Below, piece by piece: positions 48,578-57,765 of a stretch of DNA of 64,000 nucleotides; the stretch's first letter is position 1, and every line of letters starts with the position of its first letter. The notes below the pieces were generated by a model. The model was not told the DNA's origin. It worked only from the letters and a program-made list of their open reading frames with translations, and ran no database searches. The stretch covers positions 27,070 through 91,069 of the forward strand of contig NZ_BMSE01000028.1 in assembly GCF_014648995.1 (NCBI RefSeq). The letters run 5' to 3'. The position numbers and the translations under genes are program-made. The DNA is from Streptomyces massasporeus. GTDB lineage: Bacteria > Actinomycetota > Actinomycetes > Streptomycetales > Streptomycetaceae.

Positions 48578-50422
48578 GTGAAGATGGACTCCCAGACCTC
48601 ACAGGCATCCCAGCCCTCCCCTTCGCCCCAGTCACCTCATACGTTCCAGGTCGACCTGCGTGGTCTGGTGGACCTGCTCTCCCACCACCTCTACTCCAGT
48701 CCCAAGGTGTATCTGCGCGAGCTGCTGCAGAACGCCGTGGACGCCGTCACAGCCAGACGCACGGACGAGCCCGGCGCCCCTGCCCGGGTGCGGCTGTACG
48801 CCGAGGGCGGCGCCCTGCGTGTCGAGGACACCGGCGTGGGGCTCACCGAGGCGGACGTGCACAGTCTGCTGGCCACCATCGGGCGCAGTTCCAAGCGCGC
48901 CGAGGGGCTGGAGGAGGCCCGGTCCGACTTTCTGGGGCAGTTCGGCATCGGGCTGCTGGCCTGTTTCGTGGTCGCGGAGCGGATCCGGGTCGTCAGCCGC
49001 AGTGCCCGTACGCCCGGGGCGCCGCCGGTGGAGTGGACGGCGTCCGACGACGGTTCCTACACCGTGCGGACGCTGCCGGACGCCGAGCGGCCCGAACCGG
49101 GCACGACCGTGCATCTGGTGGCCCGGGCGGGGGCCGCGGAGTGGCTGGCGCCCGGGCGGGTCGCGGAGCTGGCCCGGGACTTCGGGTCGCTGCTGCCGTA
49201 CGACGTCCGGGTCGGCGACGAGGCGGTCACCGACCTTCCGGCGCCCTGGGACCGGCCGTACCCGGGCCCGGCCGCGCGCCGCGTCGCCCTCGCCCGGCAC
49301 TGCCACGACCTGTTCGGCTTCACCCCGCTGGACACGATCGACCTGTCCGTGCCGCTGGCCGGCATCCGCGGGGTGGCGTATGTGCTGCCGTCGGCGGTGA
49401 GCCCGGCCCAGCGTGCCGGTCACCGGGTGCACCTGAAGGGCATGCTGCTGACCGAGCGGGCCGAACAGCTGCTGCCCGACTGGGCGTTCTTCGTGCGCTG
49501 TGTGCTCGACACGGACAGTCTGCGGCCCACGGCGTCCCGCGAGGCGCTGTACGAGGACGAGACGCTGGCCGGGGTGCGGGAGGCGCTGGGCGAGCGGATC
49601 CGGGCCTGGCTCACCGGGTTGGCGGCCGGTGAGCCGGAGCGGCTGGCGGCGTTCCTCTCGGTGCACCACCTGGGTGTGAAGTCGCTGGCCCGGCACGACC
49701 GGGAGATGCTGCGCACGATGCTGCCGTGGCTGCCGTTCGAGACGACCGACGGGCGGCTGTCCCTGGAGGAGTTCGCGCAGCGGCATCCGGTGGTGCACTT
49801 CACGCGGACCGTCGAGGAGTACCGGCAGGTCGCGCCGATCGCGTCCGCGCAGGGCATCGGCGTGATCAACGGCGGCTACACCTACGACAGCGAGCTGGTT
49901 CAGGCGCTGCCGTCGGTGCGGCCGGGCACCGTGGTCGCCGAGCTGGACGCGGAGACGGTCACCGCGCATCTGGACGCGGTCGACCCGGCCGAGGAACTGG
50001 CCCTGTCGGGCTTCCTGGCGGCGGCCCGGGCCCGGCTCGACCCGCTGGGCTGTGACGTCGTGCTGCGGTCCTTCCACCCGCTGTCCGTGCCCGCGCTGCA
50101 CCTCGACGACCGGGACGCCCGGCACGAGCAGGCCCGGGCGGACGCCGAGGCGCAGGCCGACGACCTGTGGGCGGGCATCCTCGGCTCCCTGCGGGGCAGC
50201 GCGCCCCGCGCGCGTCTGGTGCTGAACCATCTCAACCCGCTCGTGCGGCGGATCAGCGCGCTGCCCGACCCGGAACTGATCGGCACGGCCGCGGAGTCGC
50301 TGTACGGGCAGGCGCTGCTGATGGCGCAGCGGCCGCTCAGGCCGGCCGACTCGGCGCTGCTCAACCGCGCGTTCATCGGTCTCCTGGAGTGGGCCACGCA
50401 CAGCGAGGACGGTCAGGCATGA
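48578..50422 (+). CDS. Hsp90 (HtpG)-family ATPase
   Basis: 614 residues. GHKL ATPase of the Hsp90 type: YLRELLQNAVDAVTARR (Glu48, Asn52, Asp55), VEDTGVGLTEADVHSLL (Asp84), DFLGQFGIGLLACFVVA (glycine-rich lid), and the middle-domain LRPTASREALYED, which keeps the Arg that contacts ATP. The sequence is divergent from ordinary HtpG, and the C-terminus ends EWATHSEDGQA, without MEEVD. It is probably a second Hsp90 paralogue. The stop overlaps the next gene's ATG by 4 nt (50419-50422), so it is coupled to a TPR protein. GTG 48578, or ATG 48584; both weakly supported. Confidence 0.88.
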   Translation: MKMDSQTSQASQPSPSPQSPHTFQVDLRGLVDLLSHHLYSSPKVYLRELLQNAVDAVTARRTDEPGAPARVRLYAEGGALRVEDTGVGLTEADVHSLLATIGRSSKRAEGLEEARSDFLGQFGIGLLACFVVAERIRVVSRSARTPGAPPVEWTASDDGSYTVRTLPDAERPEPGTTVHLVARAGAAEWLAPGRVAELARDFGSLLPYDVRVGDEAVTDLPAPWDRPYPGPAARRVALARHCHDLFGFTPLDTIDLSVPLAGIRGVAYVLPSAVSPAQRAGHRVHLKGMLLTERAEQLLPDWAFFVRCVLDTDSLRPTASREALYEDETLAGVREALGERIRAWLTGLAAGEPERLAAFLSVHHLGVKSLARHDREMLRTMLPWLPFETTDGRLSLEEFAQRHPVVHFTRTVEEYRQVAPIASAQGIGVINGGYTYDSELVQALPSVRPGTVVAELDAETVTAHLDAVDPAEELALSGFLAAARARLDPLGCDVVLRSFHPLSVPALHLDDRDARHEQARADAEAQADDLWAGILGSLRGSAPRARLVLNHLNPLVRRISALPDPELIGTAAESLYGQALLMAQRPLRPADSALLNRAFIGLLEWATHSEDGQA

Positions 50423-53352
50423 GCGAGATCACGGACTTCGACGCCCTGCGCGAGGCGATGGCGGAGAACTCCGGGCAGCCGGAGGGGCCGGCCCGCAACA
50501 CGCGCGCGGAGGAGCTGCTGACGGCGGCCGAGAAGCTGAGCATCCCGCTCGCCGTGATCGAGGCGCTCGGGCACCAGCTGAAGGTCTACAACTACAGCTC
50601 CGAGAAGGGGAAGATGTTCGTCCCCTTCGCGCGGCTGCTGCGCATGTGGGACGAACGGCCCGAGGACTTCGACGAGTACGAGACCCACTCGCTGCACTGG
50701 GTCTTCAAATGGGTCTCGGCCGGCATGCTCGACCAGCCGCACATCCCGCTGGCGTCGATCGAGAAGTGGCTCGGCGAGATGGAGCACCGCTACCGGCTCG
50801 CCGGGCACTCCGAGCGGGCCGTGCGCAGCGCCGAGCACAGTGTGGCCGCGCATGTCGGGGACGTGGCGCGGGCCGAGCGGGCGTACGCCGCGTGGCTGGC
50901 CGCCGACCGGGACGCCATGGCCGACTGCCACGCCTGCGAACTGCACGGCCAGGGCTGGTGGCAGGCGGAGCGGGGGCGGGACGCCGAGGCGCTGGAGCTG
51001 TGGCGGCCGGTGCTGGAGGGCGAGTACGCCTGCGCCCACGAGCCGCACACGGCCCTCGCGTCCTCCCTGGTGCCGCTGTTGCGGCTGGGCCGCCTCGACG
51101 AGGCCCGGGCCTGCCATCTGCGGGGCTTCCGGCTCGTCCGGGCGATGGAGAGCATGCGCGGCGCGTACGCGGACCACGTGGAGTTCTGCGCGCTGACCGG
51201 CAACGAGGCGCGGGGCCTGGAGCTGCTCGCGGAGCGTCCGGCGTACTTCACGGACGACGGGCAGCCGCGGAGCAGGCTGGACTTCATGAGCGTGGTGGCC
51301 CTGCTCATGGACCGGCTGACCGTGCTCGGGCTGGGCGACCGGCAGGTGCCGGGTCCGGCCGGGCGGGAGTGGACCGCCCGCGAACTCGCCTCGCACGCGC
51401 GCGGGGAGGCCCTCGCCCTGGCGGCGCGCTTCGACGAACGCAACGGCACGGCGCACGTGAGCGAGCGGGCACGCGCGCGTATGGCGCGGCAACCACTGGT
51501 GGAGCGGCTGCCACTGGGCGTGCGGTCGGTACGGCCGGCTCCCCCGCCCGCTCCCGCCGCGGCGCCGGTTCCCGTCACCGGGCGGCCGGACCTGCCCGCG
51601 CTGCTGGCCGAGGCACGGCGGCTGTCGGACCACCTGCGGCCGAACGCCGTGGAGGCGTGGGCGGCGGCCGCCGAGGCCGCGGAGGGCGTCGAGCTGGACC
51701 CGCGCGACCGTGCCGAGATGGCCGACCACGAGGCGATGGCCCTCGGCGCCGAAGGAGCCGACCTCTTCGAACACGCCGCCGGGCTCTACGCGGAGGCGGG
51801 CGACCCGGGCGAGGCCCTGGCGGCACGCGCGCGTGGGGCGTACGTCCGTGCGCTCGCGGGTGACGTGGACGGCGCCGCGGTGGCGGTGACCGGCCTCTAC
51901 GACGAGGTCCTCGCGCTGTACGCCGCCGACGGCACGGGGATACGGCAGACGGCGTCCGTCGTGATGAGCCGGGCGCGGATCCTGACGCGCCGCGCGCACG
52001 CCGGTGAGGGCGACGGGGCGGTCCTCGCCGAGGCCGAGGCCGCCGTACGGGAGGTCCTCGCACTCGTCGACGGGCGGACCGGCCAGGACGTGCGGCTGGC
52101 CGCGCGGATCGCCGAGGCGCAGGCGATGCTCGGGGAGCTGGCGGGGCTGGCCGGGGATCTGGAGACGGCCGCGGAGCTGTTCGCGCGGGGCGCGTCGGCG
52201 TTCGTCGCGGCGGGGCTGCCGTGGTTCGCGGTGGAGTACGAGGCCCGGCTGGCCTCCCTCGCCCACCACCTCGGCGACGTGGCGGAGGCGGAACGGGCGC
52301 TGCGGGCGGCCCTGGAGCACGGCGGACAGCAGCTGGAGGCGCCCGGGCGGGCCCAGCTGCACCTCCAGCTCGGGGAGGTCGTGGGCGGCCGGGGCGACGC
52401 CGTGGAGGCCGCCGAGCACGCCCTGGAGGCCGCCCACTGGGCCGACGAGGCGGGCGAGTCGGCGACGCTGGGTGCTTGGGCGCGACAGCAGCTCGGCGGG
52501 TTCCTGCTGCGGCAGGGCCGGTGGGCCGAGGCCGCGGAGGTGTTGGAGGCGGCCCTGCCCGACCTGAGCGCCGAGACGCACGGCGACGGGGCGGTCGTGC
52601 AGACGCAGTGGTGGCTCGGTGACTGTCTGAGCGAGCTCGGCGAGCACCGCGCCGCCGCCGAACGGCGCCTGCAGGCCGCCGAGATCGCCCGGCACTGGCC
52701 CGAGCAGCACGATCACGCGACCCTCGCCCATCTGGCCGGGGAGTCCCTCGGGCAGGCCGGACTGGCGGCCGAGGCGAACCAGGCCTACGCCCGCGCGGGC
52801 GACCTGTGGCGCGCGCTCGGCAACACCCACGGCCTGATCCGCTCCCTGCGCGCCCGCGCCTGGCTGGCCCTGCGGGCGGAGGACGGGCTGGACGAGGCGC
52901 GCGGCCTGATGGCGGAGGCGGTCCGGGAGTGCGAGGCGGCACGGGAAGCGGCGTCCGACGAGGAGTCCCGGCAACAGCTCGTCGCCGAACTCGGCCACAC
53001 ACATGGACAGTTCGGCGACCTGCTGGCCCGGTCCGCCGTCGAGGACGCCGAGGATGCCCCGGTCCGGGACCTGTTCGAGGAGGCGCTGGCCCAAGTGGTC
53101 CAGGCGGTCGGCGTGTTCGCCTCCCTCGGGGACGGCGCCCTGCACAGCCGCACCGGCGCGGAACTGGCCGCGGGCCGGCTGGAGGCCGACCTGGACCGCC
53201 CCGCCGACGCGGTGGCACGCGCGCGTGCGGTGCTGGCGGCGTACGAGGGGTACGACGGCGCGGTGACGGGCGACGGGGACGGCGAGGCGGTGCGGGCCCG
53301 CCGCGCGGAGGCGGAGCAGCTGCTCCACCTGTTGACGGAGCGGCCGCACTGA
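50419..53352 (+). CDS. Large TPR-repeat protein coupled to the Hsp90-like gene
   Basis: 977 residues, cytoplasmic, no membrane segments. N-terminal 150 residues look like a separate domain (LLRMWDERPEDFDEYETHSL). After that come many TPR-like helix pairs, e.g. GRDAEALELWRPVLEGEYAC, GDVAEAERALRAALEHGGQQ, GRWAEAAEVLEAALPDLSAE, SELGEHRAAAERRLQAAEIA and QAGLAAEANQAYARAGDLWR. A Pro/Ala linker (about 370-385, APPPAPAAAPVPVTG) splits it in two. TPR proteins are the standard Hsp90 co-chaperones of eukaryotes. Overlap with the Hsp90 gene indicates they work together; function unknown. Confidence 0.85.
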   Translation: MSEITDFDALREAMAENSGQPEGPARNTRAEELLTAAEKLSIPLAVIEALGHQLKVYNYSSEKGKMFVPFARLLRMWDERPEDFDEYETHSLHWVFKWVSAGMLDQPHIPLASIEKWLGEMEHRYRLAGHSERAVRSAEHSVAAHVGDVARAERAYAAWLAADRDAMADCHACELHGQGWWQAERGRDAEALELWRPVLEGEYACAHEPHTALASSLVPLLRLGRLDEARACHLRGFRLVRAMESMRGAYADHVEFCALTGNEARGLELLAERPAYFTDDGQPRSRLDFMSVVALLMDRLTVLGLGDRQVPGPAGREWTARELASHARGEALALAARFDERNGTAHVSERARARMARQPLVERLPLGVRSVRPAPPPAPAAAPVPVTGRPDLPALLAEARRLSDHLRPNAVEAWAAAAEAAEGVELDPRDRAEMADHEAMALGAEGADLFEHAAGLYAEAGDPGEALAARARGAYVRALAGDVDGAAVAVTGLYDEVLALYAADGTGIRQTASVVMSRARILTRRAHAGEGDGAVLAEAEAAVREVLALVDGRTGQDVRLAARIAEAQAMLGELAGLAGDLETAAELFARGASAFVAAGLPWFAVEYEARLASLAHHLGDVAEAERALRAALEHGGQQLEAPGRAQLHLQLGEVVGGRGDAVEAAEHALEAAHWADEAGESATLGAWARQQLGGFLLRQGRWAEAAEVLEAALPDLSAETHGDGAVVQTQWWLGDCLSELGEHRAAAERRLQAAEIARHWPEQHDHATLAHLAGESLGQAGLAAEANQAYARAGDLWRALGNTHGLIRSLRARAWLALRAEDGLDEARGLMAEAVRECEAAREAASDEESRQQLVAELGHTHGQFGDLLARSAVEDAEDAPVRDLFEEALAQVVQAVGVFASLGDGALHSRTGAELAAGRLEADLDRPADAVARARAVLAAYEGYDGAVTGDGDGEAVRARRAEAEQLLHLLTERPH

Positions 53353-53387
53353 GGAGACGCCCGCTCGCCGCACGCGGAAGGCCCGCC

Positions 53388-55226
53388 CTACTCCACGCCG
53401 ATGAGGAGCAGGGCCCCCTGTCGTCCGCCCCGGTAGACGACCGTGTCGACGGCGAGGTACCCCTCGCGGACCCGGCCCTCCAAGTGCCCGGCGACGGTGT
53501 CGGGGACGTCGTCGCCGAGGACCAGGGTGACCATCTCGCCCCCGGCCGAGAGCATGCGGTCCAGGACGGCCTCGGCCGTCACGGCGAGGTCCGATCCGAT
53601 CACGGCCACGTCCCCGTCGATCAGGCCCAGGACGTCACCGGCCTGGCAGATGCCGGCCATCGTCCAGGACTGGCGTTCGGCGATGGTGACCTCGGCGTAG
53701 CGGGTGGCCCCGGCGGCGGAGGTCATGGACACGACGTCCTCGTCGAAGCGGCGGTCCGGCTCGTGCACGGCCAGCGCGGCGATGCCCTGGACCGCCGAGC
53801 GGGTCGGGATCAGAGCCACCCGGACGCCCTCCGTGCGGACCTGCTCGGCGGCCGCAGCGGCGGTGTGGCGCAGGTCGGCGTCGTTGGGCAGCAGCACGAC
53901 CTCGCGCGCGTGGGCCCGCCGTACGGCCTGGACGAGCTCGCCGCTCGCGGGCGGTTCCCCGGGGCGGGCGAGCACGGTGGTCGCCCCGGCCTCGGCGTAC
54001 AGCCCGGCCAGGCCCTCGCCGGGCACGACGGCCACGACGGCCCGCTGGGCGCGCTCCCGGGGCGGCCGCTCGGCCCCGGTGGTGTGGACGTCGCCGGCGC
54101 CGAAGTGGGTGATGCGGATGCGGTGGGGCCGCCCGGCCTCGATGCCGGCCTCGACGGCGGCGCCCGCGTCGTCGACATGGACGTGGACGTTCCACAGCCC
54201 GTCCCCGCCGACCACGACGAGGGAGTCCCCGAGGGCGTCGAGCCGCCCCCGCAGCCGCTCCACGGCCTCGTCCTCGGCCTCCAGCAGGTAGATCACCTCG
54301 AAAGCGGGCCCCTCCTGGCCCGGCACGACGGCGGCGCTGTCCGCACACTCCCCCGGGGCGCCGTCGGCAAGGACCTGGCCCTCTGCGGGTTCCACGCGCG
54401 CGTGGGGGACCCCGGCGGGCCCGGTGCACGCGCTTGCCGCCACCGCCCGTGCCCTCTCCCCCGTGAACGTCTCCACCAGCGCCCCGAGCACCGCGACCAG
54501 TCCCCGCCCGCCGGCGTCGACCACCCCGGCGCGTTCCAGGACGGGCAGCTGGCCCGGGGTCGCGGCGAGTGCCGTGCGGGCTCCGTCGTAGGCCGCCCGG
54601 GCCACGGTCCCGCAGTCGCCCTCCGCGCCGTCGGCCGCGTCGGCGGCGGCCGAGGCGACCGTGAGGACGGTGCCCTCGACGGGGTGGGCGACGGCCCGGC
54701 GGGCGGAGTCGGCCGCGTGCCGCAGGGCGAGCCGCAGGCACCGGCCGTCGGCCCGGGCGGTGTCGTCGTCCGCCAGCACCTGGGCCATGCCGCGCAGCAG
54801 CTGGGCGAGGATCGTCCCGGAGTTCCCGCGAGCGCCGATCAGGGCGCCGTGCGCCATCGCCCGGGCGGCGTCGGCGAGCGTCGGCTCTCCCGCGCCCCCG
54901 GCGTCCGTGCCCTCGGCTCCCGCGAACCCGATGTCCGCGCTCCCGGCACCCGCGCTCCCGGCACCCACCGCGGCTTCGGCCCCCGCCGCACTCCCGGCAC
55001 CCACCGCGGCTTCGGCCCCCGCCGCGTGCCCCGCGAACACCGCCTCGACCGCCGCGACCGCCGACTCCACGGTCAGATACAGGTTGGTGCCGGTGTCGCC
55101 GTCCGCCACCGGATAGACGTTGATCGCGTCGATCTCCTCACGCGCCCGCCCCAGTGTCTCGAGCGCGAGACCGCACCAGGTGCGCACCGCGAGAGCATCG
55201 AAGAATGTCTGCGGCACCTGCGCCAC
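53388..55226 (-). CDS. DAK2 / DhaL-type phosphatase-like protein (FakA-like)
   Basis: 612 residues from GTG 55226 (GGGAGG 4 nt upstream). The DhaL/DAK2 domain at residues 10-200 carries INVYPVADGDTGTNLYLTV and ARGNSGTILAQLLRG, the nucleotide/Mg sites, and VDAGGRGLVAVL. The C-terminal half is of the DegV/DUF1949-like FakA kind. Relatives activate fatty acids as acyl phosphates with FakB; in the absence of a FakB here that role is only by analogy. A loop (residues about 68-100) is expanded by a 36-bp tandem repeat (AAGAEAAVGAGS twice). Common upstream of recG and rpmB in actinobacteria. Confidence 0.85.
   Translation of the reverse strand: MAQVPQTFFDALAVRTWCGLALETLGRAREEIDAINVYPVADGDTGTNLYLTVESAVAAVEAVFAGHAAGAEAAVGAGSAAGAEAAVGAGSAGAGSADIGFAGAEGTDAGGAGEPTLADAARAMAHGALIGARGNSGTILAQLLRGMAQVLADDDTARADGRCLRLALRHAADSARRAVAHPVEGTVLTVASAAADAADGAEGDCGTVARAAYDGARTALAATPGQLPVLERAGVVDAGGRGLVAVLGALVETFTGERARAVAASACTGPAGVPHARVEPAEGQVLADGAPGECADSAAVVPGQEGPAFEVIYLLEAEDEAVERLRGRLDALGDSLVVVGGDGLWNVHVHVDDAGAAVEAGIEAGRPHRIRITHFGAGDVHTTGAERPPRERAQRAVVAVVPGEGLAGLYAEAGATTVLARPGEPPASGELVQAVRRAHAREVVLLPNDADLRHTAAAAAEQVRTEGVRVALIPTRSAVQGIAALAVHEPDRRFDEDVVSMTSAAGATRYAEVTIAERQSWTMAGICQAGDVLGLIDGDVAVIGSDLAVTAEAVLDRMLSAGGEMVTLVLGDDVPDTVAGHLEGRVREGYLAVDTVVYRGGRQGALLLIGVE
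54955..55026 (-). repeat. 36-bp tandem repeat within the DAK2 gene
   Basis: Positions 54955-54990 and 54991-55026 are identical except for the last base. In the protein it gives AAGAEAAVGAGS twice, in a Gly/Ala loop of the DhaL domain. Length is a multiple of three, so the frame is kept. Likely to vary among relatives. Confidence 0.9.
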
Positions 55227-55349
55227 TACGCCTCCCTGAGCTGCTGGACGTGGCTCGCAGCGTAGACCCCGGGGCGGTGTCGACCGGAAGAGGGAGGGGC
55301 CGGGCCCCTGAGCTGCCATGGTAGTTTCGTTCTACGGGTGCAGCCGTTG

Positions 55350-55462
55350 TATGCTGCTCCGGTTGCCCGATCTGATCGGGCCTTCCCCCTGGCAACGCCA
55401 CTCAGATTTCGACCGGCTCCTTACAGAGCCCGAGAATCTTGATCCCGGCCTGCCGGGATCAA
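55350..55462 (+). promoter_or_regulatory. rpmB promoter and structured leader
   Basis: TATGCT (55350-55355) may be the -10 element. A perfect 15-nt palindrome, cccgatc-t-gatcggg (55366-55380), follows near the expected transcript start. A second hairpin, ttgatcccgg / ccgggatcaa with loop cctg (55439-55462), ends 34 nt before the rpmB GTG. The two hairpins in a leader of roughly 130 nt suggest control by attenuation or by ribosomal protein binding. Confidence 0.5.
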
Positions 55463-55495
55463 CCGTAAGTGCATCTGAAGTCTTTGGAGTGACCC

Positions 55496-55681
55496 GTGGC
55501 TGCCAACTGCGACGTCTGCGGCAAGGGGCCGGGCTTCGGCAACAACATCTCGCACTCGCACCGCCGTACGCCCCGTCGCTGGAACCCGAACATCCAGCGT
55601 GTGCGTACCGTGGTGGGCGGGACGCCGAAGCGCGTGAACGCTTGCACCTCGTGCATCAAGGCCGGCAAGGTCTCGCGCTGA
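55496..55681 (+). CDS. rpmB: 50S ribosomal protein L28, zinc-ribbon form
   Basis: 61 residues: MAANCDVCGKGPGFGNNISH, RRWNPNIQRVRT and NACTSCIKAGKVSR; the CDVC and CTSC pairs mark the zinc-binding form. GTG 55496. It is divergent from the DAK2 gene and convergent with thiD. Streptomyces usually has a zinc-free paralogue elsewhere. Confidence 0.97.
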   Translation: MAANCDVCGKGPGFGNNISHSHRRTPRRWNPNIQRVRTVVGGTPKRVNACTSCIKAGKVSR

Positions 55682-55717
55682 CGCTCAGCTAGCGCGCAAC
55701 CACTGCTGGTTCGCTGC

Positions 55718-55748
55718 AGAGCCGGTCCACCTCTGGTGGGCCGGCTCT
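55718..55748. terminator. Terminator between rpmB and thiD
   Basis: 14-bp stem (55718-55731 with 55735-55748, with one mismatch) and a 3-nt loop, then ttt: intrinsic terminator for rpmB and, in reverse, for thiD. Confidence 0.85.
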
Positions 55749-55805
55749 TTGCCGTGCCTGTAAGACCTGCCGGGGTGCGGTGGCCGTGCCTCCGCACCCC
55801 GGTTG

Positions 55806-56597
55806 CTATACGTCACCGCGGAAACGCCAGCCGTGATCCACCGGCCCGATCCCCCCGCCGAGCGCGAACCCGGCCACGACGGCCCCCGTGACGTACTCCT
55901 TCGCCGCCGCCACCGCCTCCGGCACGGACCGCCCCTTGGCGAGCCCGGAGGCGATCGCCGAGGCGAGCGTGCAGCCGGTGCCGTGGGTGTGGCGGTTGTC
56001 GTGCCTCGGCGCCCGCAGCCAGTGCTCCTCGGAGCCGTCGGTGAGCAGATCGACGGCGTCCCCGGGCAGGTGTCCGCCCTTGATCAGCACCCAGCGCGGC
56101 CCGTACTCCAGCACGGCCGCCGCGGCCCGGCGCATCTCCCGCTCCGACTCGACCCGTACGCCGGTGATCTGGGCCACCTCGTCGAGGTTCGGCGTGGCGA
56201 CCGTCGCCACCGGAAGCAGCTTCGAACGGACCGAGTCCAGCGCGGAGGCGGCGAGCAGGGCGTCGCCGTGCTTGGAGACGCCGACCGGGTCGACGACCGC
56301 CGGGGCGTCCGTCCCCGCGATCAACTCGGCGACCGCCTCCACGAGTTCCGCGGAGGCCAGCATCCCGGTCTTGACCGCCTGGACGCCGATGTCGTCGACG
56401 ACACTGCGGTACTGGGCCCGTACGGCCTCCACGGGCAGTTCCCAAGCCCCCTGCACGCCGAGGGAGTTCTGCGCGGTCACCGCCGTCACGACGCTCATGC
56501 CGTGCACGCCGAGCGCGAGCATCGTCTTGAGGTCGGCCTGGATGCCCGCACCTCCGCCGGAGTCGGAGCCCGCCACCGTGAGGACGTTGGGGATCAC
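55806..56597 (-). CDS. thiD: Hydroxymethylpyrimidine/phosphomethylpyrimidine kinase
   Basis: Phosphorylates HMP and HMP-P for thiamine synthesis. 263 residues; GTG 56597 overlaps the thiL stop by 4 nt. Ribokinase-like: LTVAGSDSGGGAGIQADLKT at the N-terminus and HTHGTGCTLASAIASGLAKG near the C-terminus (anion hole). Coupled to thiL, the enzyme that finishes thiamine diphosphate. Confidence 0.96.
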   Translation of the reverse strand: MIPNVLTVAGSDSGGGAGIQADLKTMLALGVHGMSVVTAVTAQNSLGVQGAWELPVEAVRAQYRSVVDDIGVQAVKTGMLASAELVEAVAELIAGTDAPAVVDPVGVSKHGDALLAASALDSVRSKLLPVATVATPNLDEVAQITGVRVESEREMRRAAAAVLEYGPRWVLIKGGHLPGDAVDLLTDGSEEHWLRAPRHDNRHTHGTGCTLASAIASGLAKGRSVPEAVAAAKEYVTGAVVAGFALGGGIGPVDHGWRFRGDV

Positions 56598-57559
56598 GAC
56601 TCTATGTCCCCGAAGTGGTCCCAGCCGCCCTTGCTGGTCCACGGCGCTCCGTCGACCGTCACCTGGGGCAGCGCCGAGGGGTTGAGGACCTCGCCGATGA
56701 CCTTCCAGCGGGCGGGCAGCTTCACGTCCGGCGGGAACGTCGCCACGATCGCGTGGTCCTCTCCCCCGGTCAGCACCCACTGCATGGGGTCGACCCCGAC
56801 GGCCTGCCCGATGTCGTTCATCTGGGACGGGATGTCGATCGCGCCGGAGCGGATGTCGATCCGCACCTTGCTCGCCTCGGCGATGTGCCCGAGGTCCGCG
56901 ATCAGCCCGTCGCTGACGTCGCACATCGCAGTCGCCCCGAGCCCGGCGGCGGCGGGACCCGCGTGGTACGGCGGCTCGGGCCGCCGGTGCGCCTCCACGA
57001 ACGCCCGCGGCGAGCGGAACCCCCGGGACAGCACCGCGTACCCGGCGGCCGACCAGCCCAGCCAGCCGGTCACCGCGACGAGGTCGCCGGGCTGGGCGCC
57101 CGCCCGCGTCACCGGCTCCTGGTTGCGCAGATCGCCGAGCGCGGTGATCGACACCATGATCGAGTCGCCGCGTACGACGTCACCGCCGACCACGGCCGCG
57201 CCCGCCACCTGGCATTCGTCGCGCAGGCCGTCCATCAGTTCGCTCGGCCAGGTCACCGGCAGCTCGGCCGGGACGACCAGACCGAGCAGCAGCGCGGTCG
57301 GAACGGCGCCCATGGCGGCGATGTCGGCGAGGTTCTGCGCGGCCGCCTTGCGGCCCACGTCGTAGGCCGTCGACCAGTCCCGCCGGAAGTGCCGGCCCTC
57401 CACCAGGATGTCCGTGCTCGCCACGACCCTGCGGTCGGGTGCGGCCACCACGGCGGCGTCGTCGCCGGGGCCGACCCGGACCGCCGGGGTGGTGGTCAGA
57501 CGGGAGGTGAGCTCCCTGATGAGCCCGAACTCACCGAGCTCACCAACAGTGCCCTTCAT
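56594..57559 (-). CDS. thiL: Thiamine-monophosphate kinase
   Basis: Converts thiamine phosphate to thiamine diphosphate. 321 residues from ATG 57559 (MKGTVGELGEFGLIRELTSR). Visible: VGPGDDAAVVAAP, STDILVEGRHFRRDWST, AMCDVSDGLIADLGHIAEAS and WVLTGGEDHAIVATFP of the PurM-like fold. First gene of thiL-thiD. Confidence 0.96.
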   Translation of the reverse strand: MKGTVGELGEFGLIRELTSRLTTTPAVRVGPGDDAAVVAAPDRRVVASTDILVEGRHFRRDWSTAYDVGRKAAAQNLADIAAMGAVPTALLLGLVVPAELPVTWPSELMDGLRDECQVAGAAVVGGDVVRGDSIMVSITALGDLRNQEPVTRAGAQPGDLVAVTGWLGWSAAGYAVLSRGFRSPRAFVEAHRRPEPPYHAGPAAAGLGATAMCDVSDGLIADLGHIAEASKVRIDIRSGAIDIPSQMNDIGQAVGVDPMQWVLTGGEDHAIVATFPPDVKLPARWKVIGEVLNPSALPQVTVDGAPWTSKGGWDHFGDIES

Positions 57560-57765
57560 TGCCCTTTCTCCCCTTCTGTCCCTGTCCGTGCCCGGTCGCG
57601 AGGCATCTCGGTCCTCGCTACGGTCGAAGTGACCGTCAAGTTCTGCCGGACCTGCACCCCGGCGCGCACATCCCGGTCCCCGCAGGTCTCCCCGCGGCGA
57701 GCGGCGACGCGATACCGTGGCGTTCCTTTTCCCCACATGATCCTCGTGGCCGCCCTGGAGGTTCC

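Noticed and set aside
48396..48635. An 80-residue N-terminal extension of RecG
   Set aside because: It would overlap the Hsp90-like gene, is Arg/Gly-rich, and RecG homologues start at MDLVPALEEPL.
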